Part shown: positions 1 to 18,900 of the stretch, in pieces | Position numbering within the stretch: the stretch's first letter is position 1 | Layout: each line of letters starts with the position of its first letter | From: Ficedula albicollis | Taxonomy: Eukaryota > Chordata > Aves > Passeriformes > Muscicapidae | Direction: 5' to 3' | DNA: 64,000 nucleotides | Assembly: GCF_000247815.1 (NCBI RefSeq) | Contig: NC_021681.1 | Location: 18,988,495 to 19,052,494 of the forward strand | Program-made: the position numbers and the translations under genes | The notes under the pieces: model-generated | Database searches by the model: none | Told to the model about the DNA's origin: nothing | The model's input: only the letters and a program-made list of their open reading frames with translations

Positions 1-275
<275 letters not shown>

Positions 276-342
276 GAATAACAATAATAACGATAATGAC
301 AGGAATAATAATAATAATAATAATAAAGAATAACAATAAAAA
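276..342 (+). repeat. Imperfect (AAT)n microsatellite
   Basis: About 65 bp of AATAAT units with interruptions (AAC, GAT, AAG). A simple trinucleotide repeat at the edge of the GC-rich block. Confidence 0.85.
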
Positions 343-1150
343 CCTGCCGGCGAGCAGGGACGCATCTTTTTTTTTTTTTCTTCCCCCCATCTTTTTTTTT
401 TTTTCTTCTTCTGTGCGTGGATTATGCAAATACATCCTATCGGGTCCAATGCGTTTAATTCGAAAATGTATACATAACCCCTAGATAAGTGATAGGTTAA
501 ACCGTCGAAAAATAGGTGCAAATTACGAGATGTGGCATATAACCGGATTCTGACTGTCCAGACACTCCTGAAGACACGGCGGCTGTTTACTGTCTTATTG
601 TTCTCCCTTTGGTCTGCAGTTGATAAAGTTATTAAAAAACAATTCTATGGATAATTATTTTGATTTTTTTTAAAAAAGGGGATGGGTGGGCGGTGTGGGT
701 GCTTGCTCGTCGTGCTGAACCGATGAGCGAGGGCTGACGGAGCGCAGGCAGGGGGTTATTTTTGCTCTGGCTGGAGCTGCGGGAGGTGCGTGGGGTGCAC
801 GGCCCGGAGCTCCACGCAGGACCAGGACATCGTGGGCTGCCCTGTGCTCACCGAGAGCCTCTCGGGGCCTGGTCCTTTCCTAATTGCATTTATCATACCA
901 ATAAAGGATGGGAAATGCCTAACAATTGTGCTATCGGGAGTATTTACGGCTCTATTTTAATTAACACTTTTAATTATCGATGCAATAAACTGGCATATAT
1001 ACATAATAGTGCAACACAGGAAATAAGGTGAGGGCGATGGCTCTTTTGGGACATTTTATGCCTTTCCTCTGGGTCTGGAGGTTTGCATGGTTGGGAATAC
1101 ACACACGGGTGGGCGGAAGCAGAGGCAGACCGGGAAGGTGGCTACAGAAT
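343..1150. other. Non-coding unique sequence
   Basis: Mixed-composition unique DNA. It contains two pyrimidine-rich T runs near 367-404 and a moderately GC-rich patch near 685-860. Short stop-free frames at 296-484 and 762-1031 have no recognisable protein similarity and are treated as chance. I see no RNA gene. Confidence 0.6.
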
Positions 1151-1157
1151 AAAAACC

Positions 1158-1188
<31 letters not shown>

Positions 1189-1195
1189 AAAAAAA
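1151..1195 (+). repeat. A-C-A homopolymer sandwich (A5 C23 A17)
   Basis: Five A, then 23 C, then 17 A. It is the smallest A-flanked example of a recurring arrangement in this window, in which a C run sits inside an A or T tract (compare 4396-4466, 22296-22401 and 54774-55043). Confidence 0.9.
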
Positions 1196-2335
1196 GATGA
1201 AATGGTCCCTGATTTTCTGTATTAATGACAATAACACCACTGCTCTCTAAGAATACAGCCAGGGAAGGGAGGCCTGCAGAGGGACGGTTTAATCTGAGTG
1301 GATTTAAAAAATCGTTGCCTTTGGTATAATTTATGGAAATGAAAAGTGCTTACATTAAACAAATAGTCTGCAAATGTTCTCAGTGATGGGCTCTGCGGCA
1401 CACGCACTCTTATTTACAGGTTATGAGTGTGTTAAAAAGAAAATGAATGTTAACTACTTGGATTTCATGTATTTATTGTTCTAATACTCGCCGATTTTTC
1501 TAAAAGCCCTACGGATACAACCTATCGTGTTAACTGTATCGGAAAGAATATACACATTTTCATATTATTTCTTTTTCTTGAACCTACCAGTAACCAATCT
1601 AAAGCAAACTATTAAGCAGACTTGTGGAGATGGGAGATTGCAGCTCCATTTTTTGTCCTTAGCTGCAAATAGAGGTTTAACTTGCAGTAATTAGGTGAGA
1701 ACTAGCCAAGCATCTTACTATTATGATGCTTGTTAAAAACGCTTCTTTTCTGCATCTGCATTTGAGTGTGTTCCCCTCCACTCTTAATCTTCTTATGGAA
1801 ATGAAGGCGAACGGCAGGGAACCTGCAGAGACTTAGAGAATGTCCTTGTTAACTGGAATTTCTCAGCATTGCTAATTAGCAGAGTTTGACGACCACCAGT
1901 ATTGGGGAAAGCTCTGTTTAGCCACTCACAAACCCTTCCGAGGAAGAGCAGACTAATTTTATTTTGTAATTAAAATCTGAAAAGGCTCCTATTTGACAGT
2001 TAGGGCTATGAGAGTTTTATCTCCCCGTGAAATAATTACTGCCTTGATAACTCAATTTTCTGCAAAATGTCAACTGTGAGCTCCAAAAGTTTTAATTTCA
2101 TTACGTTAAAAAAAAAATAGGCAAAGACGAAAATGTACAGATAAATTTCCTCTTGCCCCTCTTGTGCTGTAGCAGCCCAGCGTTCGGGAGCCGAAGTTAG
2201 TCACGGAAGTTTTAATGAACTAACTATAACCCTGTCTCTGAGGAATTTCAGTCATCACATGGTGAGTTTGCAGTAGCATCCCGAGGAAAACTTGGGGAGA
2301 TATAGTCTGAAGTGCCCGGGAATAAAAGCCACATT
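1196..2335. other. Non-coding AT-rich unique sequence
   Basis: AT-rich, complex sequence without recognisable repeats. It has many TAAT/ATTA homeodomain-type cores and reads like conserved non-coding DNA around developmental genes, but conservation cannot be assessed here. No coding frame is supported. Confidence 0.5.
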
Positions 2336-4395
<2,060 letters not shown>

Positions 4396-4423
4396 AAAAA
4401 AAAAAAAAAAAAAAAAAAAACCC

Positions 4424-4455
<32 letters not shown>

Positions 4456-4466
4456 AAAAAAAAAAA
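4396..4466 (+). repeat. A-C-A homopolymer sandwich (A25, CCCT, C21, A21)
   Basis: Twenty-five A, then CCCT, then 21 C, then 21 A. The flanking A tracts are nearly equal in length, which suggests a C run that arose inside, or was inserted into, a single A tract of about 46 bp. Confidence 0.9.
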
Positions 4467-4860
4467 GCCCTTTCCAGTGATTCTCAGATCACTGACAAGA
4501 TCGCCCATAATGGAGCCAAGACGGTGACTTTTATCTCGCTGTTCCTCATAGTCCTTAATTTGGAGCTCATTGACAGGACAGACGGTAATGACACTTTCAG
4601 AACTGTTATGGTCTGGAGTGACAATCTCTCCATCTCGCCCATGGTTTATTGACACCATGGGCTCATTGTATCAACTTAGGCTTGTGATTTCAGAATTCTC
4701 CAGCGACGGGCTCGTTGGGAGGATTTTAATTCAAATTATACACTAGCTGTCTATACAGTGAATTCATATTTAGACGGCGCTTAATCGGAGCAGAGAGATG
4801 GTGCTATAAATAATAACAACACCACTTCCCATGTTTCTATCGACTGTCCTCCATCCGAGG
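4467..4860. other. Unique, conserved-looking segment with a stop-free minus-strand frame
   Basis: Unique sequence of balanced composition. The minus strand is open from 4658 down to the A tract, giving about 64 residues of mixed, non-repetitive composition that reads into the homopolymer. I recognise no domain and no flanking donor or acceptor is convincing, so I do not call a gene. A conserved non-coding element is an equally good explanation. Confidence 0.35.
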
Positions 4861-5265
4861 ATCTGAAAGAGCGTTTGCCAGAGGAGGCCGGGGCGCAGCG
4901 GAGAGAGGCGAGTGGGACTCGGGCTCCTCCAAGGCAGCAGAAGGGAGCCCGTGGGACTCCCCGCCATCCCCATGGGCTGCGGCCCCGCAGGGGGGGCAGG
5001 AGAAGCGCTGTAGGCACACAGCGATTTAGGCACTGCGTGGGGTTGGGTGCGGGGTGCTGTCGGCGGGGTGTCACAGCCCTTTTTCCATGGAAATCACTGG
5101 ACAACAGGGCTTCTCCAAACATCCCGCCTATCCCTGTGGGAGCCTTCCCGGTGGGAGCGGATGAATGTGAGGAGAAAGGCCCAGGGGGTGCCCACGGGCT
5201 GGTACAGCAGGGGCGATGCTGCGGGTGCTCAGGGCAGCAGGTGCCAGGGACAGGCTGAGGGGGAA
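4861..5265. promoter_or_regulatory. CpG-rich segment
   Basis: About 400 bp of GC-rich DNA with clustered CG dinucleotides, one of several islands in the first 15.5 kb. Overlapping frames on both strands (for example minus 4781-5344) follow from stop-codon depletion in GC-rich DNA. No domain is recognised. Confidence 0.45.
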
Positions 5266-6644
5266 GCAAGAAAAGGTGATGTGCGAAATTGGCTATGAGG
5301 ATGTGTTTCTGGTTTGTTTCTTCAAGTCTCCCTTTCCACCGCACTCAACAGAGAGATGTAGGAAATGCCGGCATCCAGAAACAACTCCTTCCAAAAGACA
5401 TAAATAAACTAAAAATGCACTTTTATTCCAAGTGGAGATGAACGAGACCGAGCACAGAGCTAACCCCCCTCCCTTGCTCCCAGATGAGCACAGAGCTGAC
5501 CCCCCCTTGCTGCCAGCTGTCTGCCAAGCCTGGGACCCGATCCCAGATTTACAGCATTTGCTCCCTTGAGTAACGTCCGCAGAATAAAATCCGGCAACTG
5601 AGTTACGAACAGAGCCCAGAAAACCGCATTTTGGTTAAACTGATCACTGGGGACCCTTGATTTTGTGTTCCAACTTCTGCCCTAGGGAGGGGGGAGTTTA
5701 CGACCCGTTTACAACCCCCTCACAAGTGCTGTTTCTAAGAGGAGCACTAACAGCCCCTCTCCTGGAATCGGGTTAATCATTCACCTTTCGGCAGGAGTCA
5801 CTACATTTTTGTAAAGTGCCTCCTGACGTTAAACCGTGTGTACAAGCGCTCCGTATTTTTCCCGTTTCCTGTTGTAATTGACATATAATACCTCTGTTTA
5901 TAACTGGCTTGACAGATCCATACAGATGTGTATTTTTGCTTAGTTTCAGAGTTATATATACCAAACGCATGCTAACTAAAGAAATAGTGAAGGAAATCTG
6001 GGAATTCCGTTGTGCAGGAAATCTACGCAGGGCTCTTGCTATTATTTATAGAAAATGCCATGTCTTTATTTTGGGCGCTCTTACTACAGAATTGCCTTAT
6101 TAGGGAGTCTCGAGCGGAGATCAAACTGAAAAATGGAGAAAGTATGCTCAGCGCGACGAACAATAATATTTCATAAAAACCTATCTGAATATAATTTCTA
6201 AAGTGAAAAGTTTACTGTGAGACCAACAGCCATGGGGTTCATTTAATAGAAAAACTGCGGCGTTATGACTTTCATCCAGGCTGTCAACAGGAGATACAAA
6301 ATAACTCCAATTTAACAGAAATAATTTGGTTTCCATTAGTCTTTCTCTTTGCACGCAAGACGCATAAACCGTGCTGGGTATTACCGCAACTAGCAAATAC
6401 CACCGTTAAATGCAATACACTGAGCTACGTTCACACTATAAAATAAGTAGAGAATTAATCTAAAAAGTTGGTGGCTATGTAGCACGTCGCATATTTTGGC
6501 TAATAGTTTTATATCACCAGGTTTTCTTTAAATCTGTCATCTCCACAGTAAGGAAATAAAATCACACATAAAATCACACTCCAGGCATTCGCTTCAGATA
6601 ACGCTTCTTCCTTTTCTAGGAACTGGGGAGGGGGTGTTTATTTT

Positions 6645-6648
<4 letters not shown>
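5266..6648. other. Non-coding unique sequence
   Basis: AT-rich to balanced unique sequence. Near 5450-5510 a phrase beginning GAGCACAGAGCT and followed by a C run occurs twice about 35 bp apart. The segment 5880-6420 is complex AT-rich DNA with homeodomain-like cores. I see no gene. Confidence 0.5.

Positions 6649-6700
<52 letters not shown>
6649..6700 (+). repeat. Poly-T tract, 52 bp
   Basis: Fifty-two uninterrupted T, followed by a G-rich stretch. No recognisable retroposon body adjoins it on either side, so it is listed as a simple repeat and not as a retroposon tail. Confidence 0.9.
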
Positions 6701-8031
<1,331 letters not shown>

Positions 8032-8896
8032 TTTTAGCCAACTACGGAAATGTAGCGCTTTCATCCTTTGATGTTTCCCAGAAAGAAACTGTTATATCGG
8101 TTGTGAAATTACATCGTCTCAGAGCCAGCGAACCAGCCGTGGAGTGCTAAAATAATTTAATTAAAAATAATAATAATATGAAGACCCGGGCTTCCGCAGA
8201 GGCACTTAAAAGCTGACACGTGCCCCTCCATCTCTCCTTTCCCTAGCGCTCCCGATGTTTCCTGACTGCCGTTTGATGGGAATAATTAAAAATAAGATAA
8301 CCCCACGCTAGCTGGGGGCTCGCATCCATCGCTTGCGGCGTGCTGTCCTCACCCTGCCCCTGCACGGCCGGCCCTGCCGTCCAGCCCTGCTCTGCAGGGG
8401 CAGAAGAGTGCAAAAAAGCAAATCGCTAAAATCATAAATCGAATGTTGGACTTTTACCATATTAACCATAAATAAAATTGTAACAGGCTACCCACTTTCC
8501 CCCTACTACAAAACCCCTTCACCTGTATTTAAATAGCACGTCTTTAATTACAGCAGTTGGGGATGTATGAGGCTGAAATGAAATTAGCAGTCATTACCAG
8601 TCCTTTAACTCTGTGGTGCTTTTGATCAGCACTAAATTAGCTTTCCAGTCCTAACAAAGGCTCTATAGCAAGCAGTGGGCTGTAAATAAGACAGCTCGAC
8701 CTGCCCTCAACACCTTTTCTCTTGTCAATCACAGCTCTATCATTCAGCCCAAGATTAACCTTTATCTACCAAATTCTTACCAAGAAAAAAAAGGGGGGGG
8801 GGGGCGAAGAGGGGGAAATCCAACCTCAACTTTGTTAACTGTAACTAAAAAGAGTTTCCCTTTAAATGATATTATAATGAGCCAATATGTCAAATT
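8032..8896. other. Unique non-coding sequence, conserved-looking
   Basis: Mostly AT-rich, complex DNA with a short GC-rich patch near 8310-8400. The part from about 8420 to 8780 is dense in TAAT and ATTA cores and has a TTGTCAATCACAG motif resembling TALE-type homeodomain sites. An A8 G12 run lies at 8785-8804, the only notable G run in the window. No coding evidence. Confidence 0.5.
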
Positions 8897-10330
<1,434 letters not shown>

Positions 10331-10984
10331 GGTTTTTCTTTCCCCGGCTCTCTTTCCGTTTGCCTACACATCCTCCAAGTCCTAGCCCTAGCTCTTAACT
10401 GCAGTCCCTGGAACAAGAGGGGAAAAAAATCGTTTATGGCTTAAAAAAAATCCCAATGGCTGATTTTGTATGTGTGTTATAAGAATGCACCCACAACAAC
10501 AAAAAAGTCACTTCTCTGTCCCCCACCGTACAGCAGAAGAATAATAAAAAAGCTTTATATTTTTGCAGTGGGTATTCAAAGATAATTTGATGCCATTGTT
10601 TCTGCTACAGATGGTTCTTTTTAATACAATAACACTGCTCTTTGTGCATACTACACACAATAAAAATCGAAAGCGTTCTCCTGAATAACCATTTTGTTCT
10701 CGCTTGTATACAGGCCAACAAAAGCTGCCGTGAGGTAATGGGTTCTGTTTATTGAAGCCATAGAATAGAGGTTTGATAAAGATTTTTGTATATGGGGGAA
10801 AAAATTAAAATAAAGACCTCGCAAGGTCGAGCTGATCTCTGCGCATTTATTACCACTGAAATATTTTATCAATATATTTCTTTGAGTTGCAGCTGCAGGG
10901 ATCCCTCCTCCCCTCCCCCCATCCATAATCAGCCCAAACATCTGTTTCTTTGAATTTGGGGAGATCTACAGTCGTGGCCAGACC
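10331..10984. other. Non-coding AT-rich spacer between CpG islands
   Basis: AT-rich unique sequence between two islands. I see no gene, repeat family or RNA. Confidence 0.5.
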
Positions 10985-12969
<1,985 letters not shown>

Positions 12970-13758
12970 GCCGAGGGTGCTGCGGGCTCCAGCAGAGTTC
13001 TGCTGCGCTGCTAACTTTCTGCCAAGTAATGAATAAATTAGCACCGCTGAAGAGGGAAATAAATGTTAGAGGGAGCCGCCAAGACCCACAGCGATTTTTG
13101 TCGTGAAAATTTGTTTCACGGGTCAAGAATTCTGCCCCCGAAAGTCGCCCCGTTACCTAGTTTGGGATCTGGTTACTACTGTAGCAACTCGAAGAGAGCC
13201 CCAAAGCAGTAGAAAGTGCTTAGACAATAGGGCTCTGCGGGAAAGTTGTTAGTCAGTGACTGTGTTTGTCTACCTTTCTATAGGAATTAATGCCACAGTT
13301 CTCTGTGCCTCTGTAGCCTGGACTGACAGTAATCCACCTCTGTGACTTCTGCCCTTTGTGTTTTCACAAAACTCGGCTCACTTGTAGCACGACAACAGCA
13401 CGGAATAATGACTTTAACCTTCAAACGTTCTTTAATTAGCTTTTTCAGCAAACTAAAAGATGTTCAAATGAGCCCTTTGACAAAAACTGACCTGAGCCTT
13501 CAAATTCTACTTTCAGTTTTGGGACTAAGACGTTATTGGTTCGCAACTCGTCTGAAGTCATCTAATAAGGGATTATTTAGGAACTATTACCCACACGCCA
13601 ATTAAAGCCTCTCCGATGAAATTCGGGAGACAAAGATAAGCATCAAAACGGAAAATTAAACTATTTGCACATGGCTTGTTTTTCAACAACCCATTTTGCA
13701 TCTCAGGATAAACATCTTCTCCCCAGCTCGCTCCGCCGGAGCGGGGAGGGTGCGGGGA
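12970..13758. other. Unique sequence between the duplicated blocks
   Basis: About 790 bp of unique, balanced to AT-rich sequence with no gene recognised. It separates the two copies and ends in a GC-rich stretch that leads into a partial repeat of the copy head. Confidence 0.5.
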
Positions 13759-13862
13759 GCCTCTGCGGGGCGGCCGCGGAGCGGCGGCTGCGGCCCCGGC
13801 CCCCCCCCCCCCCCCCCCGGGAGCCGCTGCGGGGCGGCCGCGGAGCGGCGGCTGCGGCCCCG
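13759..13862 (+). repeat. GC-rich block in tandem, split by a 19-bp C run
   Basis: A roughly 40-bp CpG-rich phrase containing GCGGGGCGGCCGCGGAGCGG occurs just before (13762-13799) and just after (13823-13860) the short C run at 13800-13818. It occurs a third time at 12489-12526, immediately after the 1107-bp C run. The C run therefore sits at a repeat junction, as expected of a misassembly point or a slippage-prone site. Confidence 0.85.
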
Positions 13863-14303
13863 GGAGCTCCGCACGGCTCCGCGCAGGGCGGCGCTGCCGG
13901 CGCCGGGGAGCTCTGCCAGAGCCAAGAGGGACTCGGACGGAGGGTGGGTGGCAGAGTTCATCTCCAGCCACAGAGTTCAGGCAACCTCCCGTCATTTTGC
14001 AATAGCCTTTACATGTTCAGGAGCAGGGGTGGAAGTGGCATAAAAGAGCCAAGCGTGTCAAAGTTCAGGAAATCGTGCAAGAACTTTTCTAGGATTCTCG
14101 AAGAAAGTACTGCTTCTCCTGAAGAACTATTTTATTTCTTAGAGCAGGGAAGGGAAAAGATCAGTAGGAAATGCCTATTTTGACCTACGGTGGTTCTTTG
14201 GGATAAATGGGAACCAGGCTCTGAATAGTTTGATACTGACTTATCAAAGAAAGATGATTTTTTTTTCCCCTTTCCAGAGAGAATAATCCGATGGCTCAGA
14301 ATT
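13819..14303 (+). repeat. 485-bp direct duplication, copy 2
   Basis: Counterpart of 12485-12969. In this copy the sequence after the pyrimidine tract and AG at about 14276 continues into a 95-codon open frame (14291-14578), whereas copy 1 diverges ten codons earlier into unrelated sequence. Confidence 0.93.
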
Positions 14304-14578
14304 TTCACGTTGTTCTTAACCGCTGTAAACAAATTTTGGAGACAGTTTCCAGGCAAATTACAGCAGCATCCTACGGCAAGCTGACAAAGAGATTCCAGGA
14401 ATGCCACGCATCTAGGAGGGAAATACGAATCCCTCTCTTTAGCCTGAAGCACGAAATTGGCTTAAAGCTCATTTTGCAGATAACCAGAAACGAGATCATC
14501 AGTGTGGGGACCGCTCATTTTGCAGATAACCAGAAACGAGATCACCAGTGTGGGGACTGGGTAGCTACAACTTTATAA
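14257..14578 (+). other. Possible exon: acceptor-like tract plus short open frame
   Basis: A nine-T tract followed by CCCCTTTCCAG resembles a strong 3' splice site. Fifteen bases later an ATG opens 95 codons to a TAA. The first 45 residues are of mixed, helix-compatible composition, but I recognise no family. The last third is a translated 46-bp tandem repeat, which argues against an old coding exon. Speculative. Confidence 0.15.
14467..14558 (+). repeat. 46-bp tandem duplication (two copies)
   Basis: A 46-bp unit starting GCTCATTTTGCAGATAACC is present twice in direct succession with one visible difference (ATCATC versus ATCACC). A two-copy tandem duplication. Confidence 0.9.
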
Positions 14579-15114
14579 CGCTTTACAGCAATTTCTAAGA
14601 CTTTCTGGAGGGAAAGAAAAACAAACAAGCAAACAAACAAAAGTAAAAAAAGTGAACCGCATATTGGAAGGGCTCTGAGATAAATTCGCATATCAACATG
14701 CATTTTTCGCCCTGCTCTGAGAAGGGCTGGGCTCCCACACGGCCATTGGTACCCTTAAGATTCTACGTCGAGACCGATTCCACGGGGTGGGAAAATAAAC
14801 GTTCTAAATTTTGGCTTTCACAATTCATTTTAGGCTTGGAGAAATAACCCCCAACAAAAGAAAACATCCAAACCCAGACCACCTGCGTTTAGGTGCACAG
14901 ATAAAATAACGGATTACTCCAAGTTGGCTGTACAGAGGATATATCTCTAAGCTGCATATTCCAACAGGCCACTAAGGTGTTTGTCAGACACGGTCTCCCG
15001 TAGAGGGGCTGAGTGCTGGAGTGTGACCCAACACCGTGTCCAGTAAAAAAAAAAAAAATATCAGAATTTTGGAGTTCCTACCCAGGACAAAGCACTGAAG
15101 CTGTTTCACAGCAG
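14579..15114. other. Non-coding unique sequence
   Basis: AT-rich unique sequence with a CAAA-rich patch near 14620-14642 and an A run near 15045-15057. No gene or dispersed repeat recognised. Confidence 0.5.
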
Positions 15115-15480
15115 AGGGGAAGACGGGCTGCTGGTGGTATTTCTCGCCCCAGCGAATATTTCTGCCCGTGCCGTGACCGCAGTGGCTCGGGCACTGCTCA
15201 GCCCCAGCCCGTGCCTGGCTCCGCCGCGCACGGCCCGCGCTCCCCGCGCCGGGGCTCCCAGGTTAATCTTCCCCGGAGGAGCTGAGGCTCACACCACACG
15301 GGACCAGCCCTTCTCTCGCATCCCGGCTCTCCGGCAAGAGGGTTAAAGTTTAACCCCGGCGGGCGGCCCGGGGGCCGGGCGGGAGCGGCCCCGCGGCAGA
15401 GCCCACGCGGGGAGCGCAGCGCGGATCCCCCGAGCAGCGCTCGCTCGGCCGCCGCCACCCCGCGTGTCCTCCGGGACTCC
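15115..15480. promoter_or_regulatory. CpG island, rightmost of the cluster
   Basis: About 365 bp of CpG-dense sequence and the last GC-rich island in the window. To its right the DNA becomes persistently AT-rich and CpG-poor for 48 kb. Short frames on both strands reflect GC content. It is a promoter-like composition without a supported transcript. Confidence 0.55.
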
Positions 15481-15896
15481 TTCCCTGGGAGAAGGGACTT
15501 CCCAATCTATTCCCAGAAGTTCTCAGCCTCTCGTTTCACTTTAGCAACGTTCATGCTTTTTGAACCAAAAAGCTGCGAGTGGGAGGGGGGTATGGTGCTC
15601 CAGAGATGCGCTCCCCGGGAAGGCTGGACACGCTTTCCAGCACGCTGCAGCCTTAGCAGGACACTCGGGACACACCGGCAGCAGGGTTCTTTTGGTTGCT
15701 GTCCCCAGCCCTCAGGGATGGGAAGGTCGGAAATCCATTTACCCAAAAGCAAAGGTGTAGTGCACGAGAGCGGCTCTCGAGGAGCGGCGGGTTTGAAGCG
15801 CAGGCGGGCCTTTTGCTGCATGGAAATCTACGGAAGAACTTCAGATGTGCCTCCTAAAATTGCAGAGTTTTCTTCTCTTTAGTTGTTTTTTGTTTC
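15481..15896. other. Non-coding transition sequence
   Basis: Balanced composition between the last CpG island and the AT-rich expanse. The overlapping frames at plus 15553-15882 and minus 15507-15821 mirror each other and carry no recognised domain. Confidence 0.45.
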
Positions 15897-15920
15897 TTTT
15901 TTTTCCCCCCCCCTTTTTTT
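15897..15920 (+). repeat. Short T-C-T homopolymer sandwich (T8 C9 T7)
   Basis: Eight T, nine C, seven T. It is a miniature of the larger sandwiches at 22296-22401 and 54774-55043, and shows that the arrangement exists at ordinary sequencing-resolvable size. Confidence 0.85.
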
Positions 15921-18900
15921 AAACGGCTGCTATGAAAGAGGCTGCTCATTTATTACCTCAACACTTGCAGCAATAATTTTTCTATGGTTGGCTATGGTGC
16001 TAAATATGCCTTTAGTGAAAGATGAACACTTGGTATAAGATAAACTTCTCCTGGGAAGAAGAGCAGAAAGTACAGCACCAGTAATATTCTGTATTTTGTC
16101 CAAATATTTCTTGCACTTGATACTTTTATACGTTCAACTTCTCAGATGTCAATTTTCTTTGGAATCAGTCATTTTTTTACAAACTAAAGATGAATTTATG
16201 AAATAAATAATATTTGTTTGCAATAACTCTTAAAGTCCTGTGTAAGTAATGACTACACTACAAATACATATTGATTAAAGTGTTTTGGTAAATTAAATTA
16301 AAATAAACATACAATGAGCATACATGTGCACACAGTATATACACACTTTACACTGCACATCTCATGCCCATGCACATGCTATACATTGTACATATATTAA
16401 TATACAGTCTGGGGCCTGGTCTATAATGCTGCACATTTACAGGAGTCAGGAACTCCCTTCACACATACTTCCACATGACATTTGCATGTGCTCTTACATC
16501 TTAAATATTGCAGGGAACATAATTTTGAATGCTGAATTTTGGTTTTATTATCATGGCGTAAAGTGACAATTCACAATCTGCAAGCAAGTAATTTCACAAA
16601 ACTTACATTCTCATTGCATTCCTATTGCTGCTGTGAGCAGACTGAAGCTGGAAAAGAGACCTCCCATCTTGGCAGGAGGACCCCAGGGAAGTCCAGAGTG
16701 CTCTTCACTTGCAATATTTTGACTGGCACTTTTTTCATCACCATTCATTTAAGATATAAGGTGTGAATTTGGGGAAATTAATTTCTTTCTCTGTGGTTTC
16801 AATAAAGCTTCAAGTAGTCCATCACCACCTCACGACAGTAACATCTGCTGGTCCCCATAACTTGCAGTGACTTACTGACTTTATGAGGTAAATTCAGTTT
16901 ATTTGGAAACATCCACACTTAGTTAGACTCCCACAGTATTTGCCTCCTGTTATTCTAATTTTTCTCCAACACCTGCTTTCACTCTAACCACCACAAAACT
17001 CAGGTCAATCAGGGTCCATAACGGGCCACAACACATGCTACTCAGCACTTCTTCCTCTGAGCAACACAGGCCCTAAGCAGGAATCCCTCTGCATAATTTG
17101 AAACCCTCCACAATATTACAGAATAGGAATTCCAAGAAATCCAGGTTATTTGAAAGAATGTTAATAAATGAGAACACGCAGAAATGAGGAATAGTTTGCA
17201 GCAGGAAAAGGGCAACACCCTCATTCTGTAGCTGGCACTGAATTAAAAAGTATATAGAGGATTAGATATCAACCACTTATATCAAATTCAAGGCCCAGGA
17301 ACCTAGGGGGAGTGAAGTATGTGAGAACAAATGCTTAGAAGGTAAAACACCCCAATTAACCTCATTATCTGTTACTAAACTGTACTATTAATACTCTGTG
17401 TTTTTTCAAATCACTGTTGTTGTTGAAGAGAATCTGTTGACTAGCATGTGTTTTGCTGTAGTCTCCCAAATCAGCACTGCCCTTCTTAAGGTCAGCGGAA
17501 TGTATCTTAAAACATTCATATATTTAAAAAAAATGTACTGTCATTTTAATAGGCACCGTGGATAGTTTAATTTGTATCTGTATTAAATTAAACATATGGT
17601 GAACAGGGTATAATAGATTTTCTATAATTTAGCTGCCAGTATGGCAACAGAAGCCAGTTACTCTCACCAGCAGACTTGTCAGTGGTTTGTTTACTAGCTT
17701 ATTTGAATTAAAATAAAGCTTCGCTTCTGCTGACTGCACATCATTATCTATGAGACCATAATCCTGCTAGCAAATCCTATATCTTCCAGAACTGGCTCTT
17801 TTGTTTGGGATTACTGAGAGCTTAGCCTATAACAAAGAGGAATAAGGCATCCCTCTCATCCTCGTAATTAAGTGTGGGGAGTAATTTAGAAACAAACCCA
17901 GAAAGATGTACAATTTGGAGTTCTGCTTCTATACAGGATTGGGGAACAGAAGACAAACACTGATTATGTTAGCACAATATTTAAACTATTAAAATACTGT
18001 AAAAGAGGAATTCAGCTTTTAGAAAGAAATGGTACCTATCAATAAAGTATTAAGTTGTTTTACTCTAGAGACACTTTTTACGCATCTGAAGGTATGTTGG
18101 CAAATTTGGGCGGAGCTTGAAGACAACAATTTAAAATGTTTTTCTACATGCAAACATTACCTATATGTCTCTTTTATAAGATCTTAATTTTTAATTTAAA
18201 GAGTATAGTTTAATATATGAACCTTTTTTTGTTTTTAAAGTTCCCCTTAAACATTTTAACTATTTCTGATTAAAAATATTCTCTCCTGTAGGAATATCTC
18301 CGGCAGCGGAACATACTTGTTTAAGTGCTCTAGTTTGATACCACCAGGATTTATATTTTCCTTTGAGAAAACAAGTCGCTTGAAGTTGTTAACATTTTAT
18401 GGCCACCTTTGGATTGACCATAGCACTAATCAAGAAAATAAAGAATATTTTAACACAGGTGTTCTGAGGCCACTCTGAATTATATCAGCAATCTTTTGAC
18501 TCTGGCATTTGAGCAGACGCACGTCACCCAAATCTGTTTCTTCTCAAAACAAGAGTTATGCTAGGTAAAAGTAACAGAAATTTAAAACTAGGTCACAAAA
18601 AATAGAAGCCTCGGGAGTATACAGATACACAGTATCTATTTGCAGAGGGCTAATAAGGACAGGAGTTGATTTATAAAAGTCTTCGACATTAATTGTCACA
18701 GATGGGAATTCTGAGGACCTCTGTGAAACCAAATGAGGCCCGACTGAATTATAAAGCAGGTCCTCAGACTTTAAAAACATTTAGGCAAAGTGACAGTTCA
18801 GAACATCTGTTAGCCTTCTGTCTGAGTATAAACTGGATGTCATGGAGTGCACAGCTGTAGGCATTTTCTGCCTCTTTTTGCCAACATCTGTCACAGCATT

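Noticed and set aside
13665..14183. 172-codon plus frame across duplicated copy 2
   Set aside because: It depends on the 19-bp C run and the GC-rich repeat. The equivalent stretch in copy 1 is read in a different poly-Pro context, and the domain content is nil.
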